Position numbers and translations under genes: made by a program. A stretch of 54,340 bases of DNA from Caulochytrium protostelioides (lineage: Eukaryota; Chytridiomycota; Caulochytriomycetes; Caulochytriales; Caulochytriaceae). The notes beneath the pieces were generated by a model. The model saw only the letters and a program-made list of their open reading frames with translations. It had not been told where the DNA came from and did not search any database. This document shows positions 10,435 to 20,251 of the stretch, in pieces (position 1 is the first letter of the stretch; each line of letters begins with the position of its first letter). Location: positions 1 through 54,340 of the forward strand of contig ML014237.1 in the NCBI GenBank assembly GCA_003615045.1, in the 5' to 3' direction.

Positions 10435-10861
10435 AAGGCTGAATGCGGCTCGCAATAGATCTGCTGATGCTAGTGATCATGCCAATGGTCCTGATAACCC
10501 CATCGCGTGAGTCATGGTGGTACTCCCCTCGGAACGCTGAGCCTCGAGGGTAATGCCCGAGACCAGGTCATGGGAAACATGAACAGAGAGGGGCCGACTG
10601 CTGTTGAGGTGTAGTGGTGGTCTCCCTGTTGTCGCCTTGTTGTACGAGGCAGGAGCGGACTGACCGATGCCATGGGTTGGCCCGCCGCAGGGCGGTCGTT
10701 CGCACCCCACTGGTGGTCTACGATAAGCCAGCATGACGCCTTTCACCGGTAACTAGATATTTTATCGAACGTTAGGGTTACACACTCTGACGATCGCGGC
10801 AAGAAAAGAGAGAACGGGAGAGAGAAAGAAAGGAGGAGAGAGAGAGAGGAGGACAACAGGT
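10435..10861. other. Intergenic; shared 3' flank, then an AG-rich stretch
   Basis: The first part is homologous to sequence after 7660. Bases 10800-10860 are purine-rich (runs of GAGA and GGAG) and lie just after the SEC14 stop codon on the minus strand. No gene is visible. Confidence 0.5.
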
Positions 10862-11794
10862 CTACGACTTGGGCCGGACGCGATCGGCTTCAGGGAGCCG
10901 GTCGAGCGTGCCGGTGCCGTAGAGGATGTTGAGACGCTCCCAAGTCTTCTGCGGATATCCCGGAACGGAGCCGTCGTTCCAGGGGCCGATATCGCTGACG
11001 TCACAGCCGTTGGCGCACGTACATGTGCCGCCGTACTGGGCGGGCAGGTTGGCGGGGTCGATGAGCTTGAGCAGCTCGGACTTGTAGCCGGAGCCGAGGA
11101 TACTGATTTTCGAGACCGTGACTTCGTCGAGGAACTGCTTGACCACCGCCCAGACGGCGGTGAACAACATCGGGACGTTGATGATAAACATCTTGCCCAT
11201 CATCTCCGGGTAGTAGTTTTGGCCGATGGAGGAGATCTGGTTGACGAGCGAGCTGACCGACGCGAACGAGGACAGCGGGACGCCCTTGAGGTCGAGGATG
11301 GTGCACGAGGTCTCGACGTGGTGCTTCGCGGCCGTCGAGCACGCGGGCAGACGGTAGTTGATGAGTTTTTCATACTGGTATACGTGGTTGCGGAGCATGC
11401 GCTCGACCGTGGTGACCTGGAAGAGCTGCGAGGGGTTGATTTTGCCGAGCGCCTCGATGTAAATGGGCCGGCCCTCCTTGTCGGTCTTGTGGTAGTAGCG
11501 CGGGTAGAAGCCGTGGACGACCGGCGCCTCGGGAAATTCGAACGTCTGGGCGATGGTGTCAGCGCCCTGCTCGGTGCGCCACGTTTCGTTGGCCGTGAAC
11601 ATGTCCTTGGCGGCGGCGAGCTGGAACTTGCGCGCGCGCAGGAAGCGCAGCGCGAGGTAGTCGTCGAAGCGCGCGACTTCGGGCTTCCACACGCCCTCAG
11701 TGGTCAGCTCCGTCTTGAACTGCTCGAGCGCGCGCTGCTGGTCCGGCGTGAGGCTGCCGAGATGGCCGGTGCCAGCGGGAATGGTGATCGCCAT
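10862..11794 (-). CDS. SEC14: SEC14-like phosphatidylinositol/phosphatidylcholine transfer protein
   Basis: The product has 310 residues, close to yeast Sec14 (304). A CRAL-TRIO N-terminal helical region (residues ~15-75, including DDYLALRFLRARKFQLAAAK) precedes the CRAL-TRIO lipid-binding fold (~85-260). Visible matches include FYPRYYHKTDKEGRPIYIE, TCTILDLKGVPLSSF, NYYPEMMGKMFIINVPMLF, ISILGSGYKSELLKLID and LPAQYGGTC, followed by SDIGPWND. Family members exchange phosphatidylinositol and phosphatidylcholine and support Golgi export. It acts in the cytosol and on Golgi or endosomal membranes. The ATG at 11794 gives a normal N-terminus, and no intron is needed. An unusual Cys-rich insert (TCTCANGC) follows YGG. 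Other SEC14-superfamily members are possible, but the C-terminal SDIGPW block favours true Sec14. Confidence 0.95.
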   Translation of the reverse strand: MAITIPAGTGHLGSLTPDQQRALEQFKTELTTEGVWKPEVARFDDYLALRFLRARKFQLAAAKDMFTANETWRTEQGADTIAQTFEFPEAPVVHGFYPRYYHKTDKEGRPIYIEALGKINPSQLFQVTTVERMLRNHVYQYEKLINYRLPACSTAAKHHVETSCTILDLKGVPLSSFASVSSLVNQISSIGQNYYPEMMGKMFIINVPMLFTAVWAVVKQFLDEVTVSKISILGSGYKSELLKLIDPANLPAQYGGTCTCANGCDVSDIGPWNDGSVPGYPQKTWERLNILYGTGTLDRLPEADRVRPKS

Positions 11795-12830
11795 GGTGGC
11801 GTAAGCGTTGCGGGCGCGTTAGGTGCAAAAAAAAAGAAGACCGCGTGGCCGCTCACGTGAGATCCAGAGAAGAGAGAATCGCTCGTGTCGGAGACGGTGA
11901 CGAACGCAAAGACCGTATGTATTCGAGCGGATGCGGGTCAGCGATGGACGGTGAATCGGAGCGTGACGTGGGGACGAGCGAACTCGCATGCCATGCCATG
12001 GAAACCGGCATCGAACGCCATCGCTGATGAAAGTGACGAGTGACGATGGATGAGCGGACGAGCCACGCGTGGGCTGAGATCAGGACGTCCTTCGGTCGGC
12101 CTATCGCGGCGGCGACCATGCAGGGCTCGCCCGCGACCGCAGAGCATGCGCGATCGGGGGGCGTCAGTGGCCGGGAGTCGGGGCGCCCGCGGCGGTCGGG
12201 TATGCCCGGCGTTCCCCCACGCAGACCGTCGGATGTTCGAGCGTCGGCGGCGCCGTCTCGCCGCGTCGCGCCGGCCGCGGCTTGGCCATCCACGGGCGCC
12301 GGGGGCGCTGGGCGCTCTGTCGCTGTCTTTCGTCTTGCGGCGAGAAGCTCAGGCCTCACAGCAGCCGTCCGCCGCCAAGCGCGTTGCGTTCGGTTCGGTC
12401 GCTCGCTGCGCCGGTGCTGCCGCCGGTGTCGCCGCCACCGCCGCCGCCATGATCCGGATCGCGATGACGCCAATCACAGCGACGGTGGCGACGATGGCGA
12501 TGGTGGCAGCGGTGGCCGCGACGGCGTCGTCGCGCTCCGATCGGGGGTAATGCTCGTACGCCGAGCCGAGCCGTATCACTCGATGACCGCAGGACGAGGT
12601 CGTCGTGGGGTCAGATGGCCGTATCGCTAATTCGCCAGGCATTTCGGCCGACGCATGCATTCTGATCGCTTCAATTACATGAGAGTGGGGCGACAACGTG
12701 GGCCACTAATCGCCCGTTACCCGTCGTAGCCGCCGTCGGCGTTTGGGTCAACCCATCGATGAGGTGTGGCAGCGGATGGAAGCGATGCCCCAGAAGGGGG
12801 CTGAAAGATACTCAAGAGAGACGAGCGGGA
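11795..12830. other. Region upstream of SEC14; no gene seen
   Basis: Overlapping frames on both strands (12040-12630 plus; 11853-12473 minus) are Arg/Ala-rich and look like high-GC chance openings. The region separates the start of SEC14 from the stop of the DDHD gene, so it most likely holds the SEC14 promoter. Confidence 0.4.
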
Positions 12831-15800
12831 TCAGCGCGACGAGGCAAAGAACGATGTGGGCGGACTCGAGCTCCGCATCGGCGCTGGCGGCGCCGCGCTC
12901 GCACTGCTTAATCCCAGCGAAGCCGAGAGGGCCGACACCGATGCCGCCGCGGTCGCCGATGACGAAGACGACGGATCCGTCGCTGTGGCGCCGCTGCTGC
13001 CCGCAGCCGAGGTCGCCACCGCGAGCCCCGCGGCGCCATACTTCTGCGGCACGTCGAGATCATAGAACTGCGATAGCAGAAAGTAGGCGATGTCCTGGTC
13101 GGCCCAGTACGCCATATGCACGCCCAGCGCCGAGAGGTACGGGTTCTCGAGCATGCCTTCCTGCAGCGCGAAGTCGAGCCGGCCCATCGGGTTCAGGTGC
13201 CACAGATGGGGGTCGGCGGGCTGCGGATGGGCGGCGACGGCCGCGGGCGCGGATGCGGATGCGGACGCCGCGCCGTGGGCACTGCTTGCCGGCGCCGGCC
13301 GGCCCGTCGGATGGGTCGGCGTGCGGATCGTCGGAGGCGGCGGGGAGGCCGCGCCGCCCCCCGGTGTACCCGATCCGCGCGCGCCACGCGCGAGCGCGGA
13401 CGTCGCCACGGGCGGCGACGTGCCGGCGCGCGCAACGGTGCCTGCCGCATGGGGCGTGGCGGCCGGGATGGGGGGCGTGTTGCTGCTGCTGCTGCTGCTC
13501 ACGGCCGCTGGGACGCCATTTGCCGGCACAGGCGGGGGCGGCGGTTTGGAGGACGACTCGGCGCTGGAGGAGGGCGCGCCCATAAAGGCCATGGCGGCGG
13601 CAGCCATGGCGAAGCCGATCCCGCTACCGCTGCCGTGGCTGGTGCTCGTCGTCGAGGCCGTCGAGGAGGTGTTCGTGGCTTCGAGCGACTTGGACTTGGC
13701 CACGGCGTTCTGGCCCGCCGGCGGCGAGGAGGTGGAGGACGACGAGGAAAAGCCAAACGGCATGGTGACCATCTTGCTCGCGTTGGCCATGAAGCCTTCG
13801 GTCGTGGAGACAATGCCCACTTTAACAGACTCGAGAACGGTGCGGCTGCGCGACGCGATTTCGTTGCTCAGCCCCTGGATGCCGAGCACGGTGCCCTTGA
13901 GCCCGCCCTTCGTGTAGGTGAGCGCGACAGGCGGGACGCGGCTGTAGCGCGGGTTGACGAGCGGCTCAACGCGGTACGCGACCGGGTCGTGCGGATGGAA
14001 CAGGTTGTACATGCGTTTCGCGACGGGGACACTGAACTTTTGCGGCGCTTTGAGGTGCGACAGCGGCATCTCGAGGATCAGGTCGCTCGTGAGCTGGTCG
14101 CCCTGCAGCAGCAGAAACAGGCCGAGGGGCGATCCGACAAAAATTAAGTGCTCCACGTCGAACTCGAGCCGCGGATAGGGCGCCTGCGGGGCGGTCGGCG
14201 ACGGAGCCGATCCCTCAGCGGTGGCGGTGGTATCGGCCGTGGCATGGGCCGTGCTGCGGCCTTGGGCCTGGGCTTCCGCATGCTGGCGGAACATATCGCT
14301 GAGGTCGACGCCGGGCCCGACGCCACTCGCGCTGTGCAGCACGACGTTCGGCGACTTGGGCTGAGGATGCGGCTGGTTGCACAGGATATCGAAGGCCAGG
14401 AGCGAGCCGAGCGAGTGGCCGTAGATCGACACTTTCCCGTTGAAGTCGGGGTTCTTCTGCATCCACAGCGCATACAGGCGATTGAGCTCCGCCGCGACCT
14501 CGGTGCACATCTGCCTGCGGTACTTCGGGGTCATGTAGAGCAGGACGTCGACGACGACATCCGACACGAGCGACCGGATGGACGGCACGCCCTCCAGCGT
14601 GATGTTCTCGAGCGTCGCCGCCAGCGGCACCTCGTCGTCCTCGCCTGGCCCGGCCGTGCCGCTCTCGCCGCCGCCGCCACTCTCGCCGTCGCCGCCCGGT
14701 CCCCGGTCCGAGACACCCTGCTGCATGCCAAACATGATCTTGTGCCGCCACTGGACGGGAAGGACCTGGACGCCGCCAAGGTCCGGCATCGCCGGGAAGC
14801 CCGTGATCTCGTGCGGCGGGGGCGCCGTTTCAACGGACGGCAGGGGCGTGGCCAAGCCGGGCATGGACCCCGTTTCGTTAGGCGTTTTCGGCGTGGCCGT
14901 GCCCGTCGCAGCAGCAGCAGCAGCAGCAGCAGCGGCGGCGGCGGTGGTGGACGCCGGGGCGGGCGTCGATGCCGATGCGGACGGCGTCGACGCTGCCGGG
15001 GCCGGGGCCGGGGCCGGGGTCGCCCCCGCAGTCGCCCCCGCGGCGGGCGCGCTCGTGGTGGCCGGCCGCTTCGCCTTATGGACTTGGTGCAGATCGCGGG
15101 CGCATTCCTTAAAACTCCGGCGCAGGAGATTGCAGTCGTGGATGAAGTTGACGGCCTCGGTCCGCTCGCTCAGCTTCTGGCCAATGCCGTGGATCGCAAA
15201 GATGAGATGCTTGATGGGCCGCTGGTTGTCGCTCTGCTCGTTGTAGTCGTCCTGCTCGGTTCTGCGCTGAACTTTGTCGGCCTGGCCCAGCGCGTCCTCG
15301 GCGGCGGCCGCCATCTTGGTGTTCTTGCCGCCCGCGCCGCTGCCGCTCCCGCCGAGCCCGTCCGCGCGGTCTGCGAGCGACGGGCTGCCGCTCGCGACGC
15401 TGCCGCCGCCGCCCTCTTTGGAGGCAGTTGTCGTCGACGACGCGCCGAGGGGCACGCGATCGCGCCGCAGCTTCTCGACCTCGTCCCAGCCGCGCACGAG
15501 CCGCGTGCCGCCGAGGTTGCCGCCGCCGGTGAGGCGCGTCATGACGGCGCGCGTCAGCTTCGAGGACAGGATGTCCGACAGCAGCCAAGCGTCGTTGCGG
15601 CCCGAGTAGACGACGTACTGCGACAGATACGGGCCGAGGAGCGCCCAGCGACGCTCGCCGGGCGGCTCGGCTGAGGCCGATGCGGCCGTTCCCGGCGCCG
15701 CCGGGGTGGACGCGGACGCAGACCCGGGCGCTGCGGGCGTCATCGTGGGGGGCGCCGTCGCCGTCGCCGTCGCGGGGGTCGTGGCGGGCGTGCGCGTTGA

Positions 15801-16778
15801 TGCCGCGGCCCCATCCTTCGCGGTCTCGGTCGTCGTCGATGCCGCCGAGGCGACACCGGTCAGACTCGATATGGCCAAGGGCAGCTTGAACAGCGATTTG
15901 CCGGACGTGCTCGAGGACGGCGCGGGGTCCGCCGCCGTCGTCGTCGTCGCGGCGGGCGGCAGGGTTGGGCTGCTGGCGGGATCGCCGCCGGGGCCCGTGG
16001 CGGGCGTGGCAGCCTGCTGGACCGGCGTGCGCAGCTTGCCCGGCGCGGACGTGGGCGTCGCGGCCGAGGGCTGCGGCAGCAGCGACGTGTCCATCCAGGG
16101 CCGGAACTTGCGGTACCCGTCCTCGACCTGGCGGGTGAGGTTATCATCGCAGGGGATCCACTGCCCGCCGGCGGCCGCGTAGAACCAGACGCCGCGGCGG
16201 CACTCGTAGGTGGAGCCGGTCCAGTAGATGGGCGACGTCTGTTTGGTGGCGACATCGACTTCGTAGAGATGGTCTTCGTTGGCTTTGACCTTCGTGTCGA
16301 AGCCGGCCATCGATTCGCCGGACTGCCGCCGCTTCTGGTACTGCCGGTAGCGCTCCTCCATCGCGATCGAGTCGGCGATCGAGAACGCCTTCCACACCGC
16401 CGGCGAGCGTTTCTCGGCGTTCTGGGGGTGGCTGCTCGTGCCTGGTGGGGCCCCGGCGCCGGCAGCGGCGCCCGGCGGAAGCGCCGGCGAGCCCGCGCCG
16501 TCCGGGGTCGTGCCGGCCGCCACGCCAGCGGCCGCCGCGCCGCTGCCCGCTGCGGCCGTCGCGGCCGTCGCGGCGCGCTTGAAGGGCGTGTTGTCGCGGA
16601 GCGGCACGTCCGTGGCGTGGAACCAGAGCGTGACGACGTCCGGCATCGCGGCGAGGCCGGTCTCCGGCGGCGCCGGGGCCGAGCCGGCGGCGGCGGGCGA
16701 GTCGGTGGATGCCGCCGCTGCCGCCGCCGCTGCCGCCGATGCCGCTGCCGCTGCCGATGCCGCTGATACGGACGCCAT
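12831..16778 (-). CDS. DDHD-domain phospholipase (PA-preferring phospholipase A1 family)
   Basis: The 1315-residue product has the layout of the DDHD1/DDHD2/SEC23IP and yeast Ddl1 family. An N-terminal module includes DVVTLWFHATDVPLRDNTPF and a later EERYRQYQKRR. A block around SPIYWTGSTYECRRGVWFY follows, then LIFAIHGIGQKL near residue 525. The lipase nucleophile motif GHSLGS is near residue 788 in VSIYGHSLGSLLAFDIL. The C-terminal DDHD domain contains FHPHDPVAYRVEPL (~925) and, near residues 1200-1235, GRLDFALQEG followed by HMAYWADQDIAYFL. Such enzymes hydrolyse phosphatidic acid or other glycerophospholipids at Golgi, ER or mitochondrial membranes. The length exceeds relatives (~700-1000) because of Ala/Pro/Thr/Ser-rich inserts (~100-160, 250-400, 580-640, 1040-1190). 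The catalytic Ser is present, so activity is likely. Confidence 0.9.
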   Translation of the reverse strand: MASVSAASAAAAASAAAAAAAAASTDSPAAAGSAPAPPETGLAAMPDVVTLWFHATDVPLRDNTPFKRAATAATAAAGSGAAAAGVAAGTTPDGAGSPALPPGAAAGAGAPPGTSSHPQNAEKRSPAVWKAFSIADSIAMEERYRQYQKRRQSGESMAGFDTKVKANEDHLYEVDVATKQTSPIYWTGSTYECRRGVWFYAAAGGQWIPCDDNLTRQVEDGYRKFRPWMDTSLLPQPSAATPTSAPGKLRTPVQQAATPATGPGGDPASSPTLPPAATTTTAADPAPSSSTSGKSLFKLPLAISSLTGVASAASTTTETAKDGAAASTRTPATTPATATATAPPTMTPAAPGSASASTPAAPGTAASASAEPPGERRWALLGPYLSQYVVYSGRNDAWLLSDILSSKLTRAVMTRLTGGGNLGGTRLVRGWDEVEKLRRDRVPLGASSTTTASKEGGGGSVASGSPSLADRADGLGGSGSGAGGKNTKMAAAAEDALGQADKVQRRTEQDDYNEQSDNQRPIKHLIFAIHGIGQKLSERTEAVNFIHDCNLLRRSFKECARDLHQVHKAKRPATTSAPAAGATAGATPAPAPAPAASTPSASASTPAPASTTAAAAAAAAAAAATGTATPKTPNETGSMPGLATPLPSVETAPPPHEITGFPAMPDLGGVQVLPVQWRHKIMFGMQQGVSDRGPGGDGESGGGGESGTAGPGEDDEVPLAATLENITLEGVPSIRSLVSDVVVDVLLYMTPKYRRQMCTEVAAELNRLYALWMQKNPDFNGKVSIYGHSLGSLLAFDILCNQPHPQPKSPNVVLHSASGVGPGVDLSDMFRQHAEAQAQGRSTAHATADTTATAEGSAPSPTAPQAPYPRLEFDVEHLIFVGSPLGLFLLLQGDQLTSDLILEMPLSHLKAPQKFSVPVAKRMYNLFHPHDPVAYRVEPLVNPRYSRVPPVALTYTKGGLKGTVLGIQGLSNEIASRSRTVLESVKVGIVSTTEGFMANASKMVTMPFGFSSSSSTSSPPAGQNAVAKSKSLEATNTSSTASTTSTSHGSGSGIGFAMAAAAMAFMGAPSSSAESSSKPPPPPVPANGVPAAVSSSSSSNTPPIPAATPHAAGTVARAGTSPPVATSALARGARGSGTPGGGAASPPPPTIRTPTHPTGRPAPASSAHGAASASASAPAAVAAHPQPADPHLWHLNPMGRLDFALQEGMLENPYLSALGVHMAYWADQDIAYFLLSQFYDLDVPQKYGAAGLAVATSAAGSSGATATDPSSSSSATAAASVSALSASLGLSSASAAPPAPMRSSSPPTSFFASSR

Positions 16779-19332
16779 GGTGCCCGGTCTGCCGGAGGAG
16801 GGGGCGACGGTGGCGCGGCGCGGCGCGGCGCGGGGCGGCTGTGATCGCCGCGCGGGAGGGCCGAGCGGTTGCGCCAGCGCGTGGGCGCGGGGTGGACTCC
16901 GTTCGAGTCCGTTTCAAGCGTCCAGCGTCCCGGCCAAAGCCGTCCGACGGTGGGTGATTGGTTAAGCACGGCGGTCTCGTCGGGATAGCGGAGGCGGAGG
17001 CGGAGGCGACGGGGGATCGCCTGAGGACGCGCGGCCGTCACGCGGATGGGTCGGGCGTCGCTTAGGATCGCGGACGCCGCGCCAGCCGTCGAGCGGGACG
17101 GCGCGGTGCTGCCGGCGCGACGAAAGACTCGGTTCCTTTTCAATGGAACGCGGTCGTAGCGTGGCAGCCGTCGGGTGCGAGAGCGTACGTCAGACGCAGG
17201 CGGATGACGCCGCCGGCAACGTCATTGTCCCGGCCACGGGCCCTCGTCATGGGCCGCGCTGTGGCGCAGCACCCGCGGGGAAGCCTCTCAGCTTCCTCGG
17301 CGCCGCGGCGTGTTCGATGCGCGCCGGTGGTGGGATGGCCTTCAGCCGCGCCGGCCGCGCCACCGCCGGTGGAACCGTCGCGCGAGTGGCCTGACCGCCG
17401 CTCATTCGCCCCCCCCCCCCCGATGGCGGTGTTTCGGGAACGCACGTCGGGACCTCCTCAGGCTGCCGACGCTTCTCATGCTCCTGAAGCTGCAACTGAT
17501 GAAGCCGCCCACGCGACGCCTCGCCGGATGTGCCATCCCGAGCGACCGCGGCCGCGATGAGCGGATCCGCGGCCATCCGAGGCGCGTCGGGCAGGGTCAT
17601 ACGTCCCGAGGCGCGGGTCGTTGGCAGCGACGGTGGTTTCAGGGTATCCGCTGGCGCTTCTCCGAGATGCCTCGAGACGCATTTATCACGGGAACGAGCG
17701 CTCGTGCGGGTCTCCGAGGGGGGCCCTTCAGTCATCGCCATGGCCGCGATGCATCTGGCCTGTGGAACAACCCCGGCGATGAGGGAATCACGCGGTCTCC
17801 GACGGGGGCCGTTCATGGCCATCACCGATGTCGGCGCCGATGGACTCTCGTGAGCGTCTCGTGATGTCGCCATCTGGCCGTGGTCGTCTGTTGCCATGAT
17901 GACGGCACCGGCGCCGTGCGCGGCGTGGGTCATCGTGGCAGGGCGGAGCTGACGAGCTGACCCTGCAGGGGTGGGGCCGCGGACTGCCGTCGCGGACGCC
18001 GATGCCACGCGTCGCGGATGCCGCGAGTGGGACCGCCTTCATGATACCAGATGCCCGAGGCTCGCTGTCCCAGGCGAGGCGCGCCATGCCACGGCCCCGT
18101 GGAAGGCCTCGCCCCGTGAGTCTCTCGCGTCTTCGGCGGTCGTCGGTCGTCGGTCGACCATCGCTCGTGGCATCGTGATCGTCGCCTATCGCACTCTCCC
18201 GTCCGATCTCGGTGACGGGTGAAGGCCCGACGGGGGTTACACCCCGTGGCCACGTGGCGACGGGGTCCATGGGCGCGCGTCCAGGCGGCAGGCCCGGGTG
18301 AGGCGAGCGATGGGCGTCCGGCCGACGCGGCCGACGCGCCCTCACCGGGTGACGGCGTCGGCAGGGCGCATCGGAGGGACGCGTGCGACACCACGCGGCG
18401 CGGCCGCGGCCCGAGGCCGACCTCCCGGTGAAATGAGCTCCCGTGTTCCCGGGGATCGAACCCGCCGTGCGGATCTGCGCGGCGACCCGCGACGTCGGAG
18501 CGATCGGCGGCCCGATCGCTCCGACCGAGCGGCCGACGGTGGGCCCGCACGGCGCGCACTCACCCCGAGCCGCCCCGCGTCACCCGCGGCCACGACGATC
18601 CTGGGGTCGAGCCAGGATGGCGAGATTCATACCGTGGGTGGGGGTTCCGACGCGCTGATCGGACGCGCCGCCGGCGGTGAGCGAAGCCGGCCGGCGGCAG
18701 CCCCGTGCGGTCCCAGGCGAGCGTGCGAGGGTGCGGACGACCGCACTCGCCATCGCCGCCGCGGGGAGAAGTGCTGGCCCACGGCCGACCGGTCGGGTGA
18801 TGCCGCACCGCAGCCATCGAAGCGCCCGCCGGCCGAGGGATGGCGCGGACCCCAGGTCGACCCCAGGTTCGGCTCCCAGGTCCTCCCCTCTCCGCATCTG
18901 AAGCAGCCGTCGTGGACTCACCCCGGCTGGACGCGGCGCGGGAGCTCGCCGGGGGGCGGGTCGGTCCGGCTCGCGCGGCGCCGGATACCCTCGCGGGAGC
19001 GCCAGCGTGCCAATGGTCGCCATGAGCCGCACGCGCTCGCAGAGGTCCGTCGCATTGTCTCGTGCCTTCATAAGCACCGAGAAACGGCGAGGTCGTGGGA
19101 TCCATCGCCAACCGGCGGACGCGGCATCGGCGATGCTGGCGATCGCTCGGCGCCGCTTGCGCCCTCGCGTGTCGCCGCTGTCGCCGCCGTCGATGTTGCT
19201 TGCGCCAACCACGTGGTGGAGACTGAGATCTGCAGCTGGGTGCCCTCTTTTCATCTGCCGCTGCCGTTGCACCGACAACAACACGGATCGGGCCTTCCGC
19301 TGCCGCCTGCCACCGCCGCAGCGAGTGCCGTC

Positions 19333-19368
<36 letters not shown>

Positions 19369-20251
19369 GTCGTCGCCGTCGCCGCCGTCGCCGTCGTCGC
19401 CGCCGCCGCCGCCGCTGTCGATCGCGTTGACCCCGCCGCGGCTTCCTCGGTGTTGCTGTGGGCCACGCTGGGTTCCCCCTGTCGGCCCGTCCCGCCGTCG
19501 GCCCGTTGGCGTCCGTTCGGTGAAGATCCGTCGGAGATCCGATCTCTGAGGCGACCGCCCCTCCCGCCTGGCCTGGCCTGGCCGTGCCGTGCCTGGCCCC
19601 GTCTCGCCCGCCGCCGTCCCCGGCGACGCCGTCTGCGCCGCCGAGTCGACCACGTAAGTCCGCTCCATCAGGAGGCCGCTTCAATAAGCCGTCTTTTTTT
19701 GACGACGCGCCTTGGGTGTGGCCCTCCGCTCTCGCTGCGCCTTGACTCGAACGCGCCAGATCGGTTACTCAACCGCATGTTCACATCCGTGGGATGTTTC
19801 CTTGATACCAGACAGATACTGGAACTCTGCGGTTTCGCTGATCCGTCCTAGCCGTTCTTGTCGCCGTATCGCTGCCGCATCGCTGCCGCATCGGTGTGAG
19901 TCGCGCGTCGTCGCCGACCCTCTTCCCACCCTCTCCTGCTGACGCGCCGCCCATTCTCATCACGACCGCCAGAGCTTCGCCTGCGGCTCGTCGCTGCCTG
20001 GACCATTGGGTTCTGCGGACCGCGTCTCGACGCCACAGGCGCCCCTTCTGCGGTGGCGGATCACTCCCGAAAAGAAAGACAACGGTTGGCCGATCCTTTT
20101 CCTTCTTCCTTTCTCCCTTCTTTTTTCTTTGGTGAGACGGTGGGTGCTGTTTATTGGATTCCAGAAACACGCGCGCGATACGGCGTCTGTCTGTTCCTTC
20201 CTTGTCTATTCCTACTCTTCGCACGACCCCGTCGTCTCGTCATCACGCGCC
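16779..20251. other. 3.5-kb GC-rich intergenic region between divergent genes; no gene called
   Basis: The region lies between the starts of the DDHD gene (-) and the kinase gene (+), so both promoters should be here. Long frames such as 18298-19851 (+) and 18580-19668 (-) are Arg/Pro/Gly-rich, overlap each other and contain no recognisable domain. A CTG run at 19332-19367 and a hairpin at 18494-18525 are present. A box-B-like word (GGTTCGATCC, minus strand, near 18455-18466) has no tRNA around it. Pyrimidine-rich sequence at 20095-20135 may belong to the kinase promoter or 5' leader. Confidence 0.4.
18494..18525. repeat. Perfect 14-bp inverted repeat with 4-base loop
   Basis: GTCGGAGCGATCGG at 18494-18507 is exactly complementary to 18512-18525, with loop CGGC. 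It lies in the middle of the intergenic region, far from any gene end. Its role is unknown; in such GC-rich DNA perfect arms of this length are still unlikely by chance. Confidence 0.75.

Noticed and set aside
14148-15674. 508-codon plus-strand frame
   Set aside because: Antisense shadow of the DDHD phospholipase; Arg-rich without domains.
18440-18530. Possible tRNA gene (GGTTCGATCC word on the minus strand)
   Set aside because: No matching acceptor stem, D arm or anticodon arm at tRNA distance; the T-stem is also imperfect.
18580-19668. 362-codon minus-strand frame beginning with a real ATG
   Set aside because: No domain, strongly Arg/Gly-biased, poly-Ser only from the CTG repeat; support too weak to call.
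18298-19851. 517-codon plus-strand frame in the intergenic region
   Set aside because: Arg/Pro/Gly-rich, no domain, overlaps equally long minus-strand frames; typical chance opening in very GC-rich DNA.
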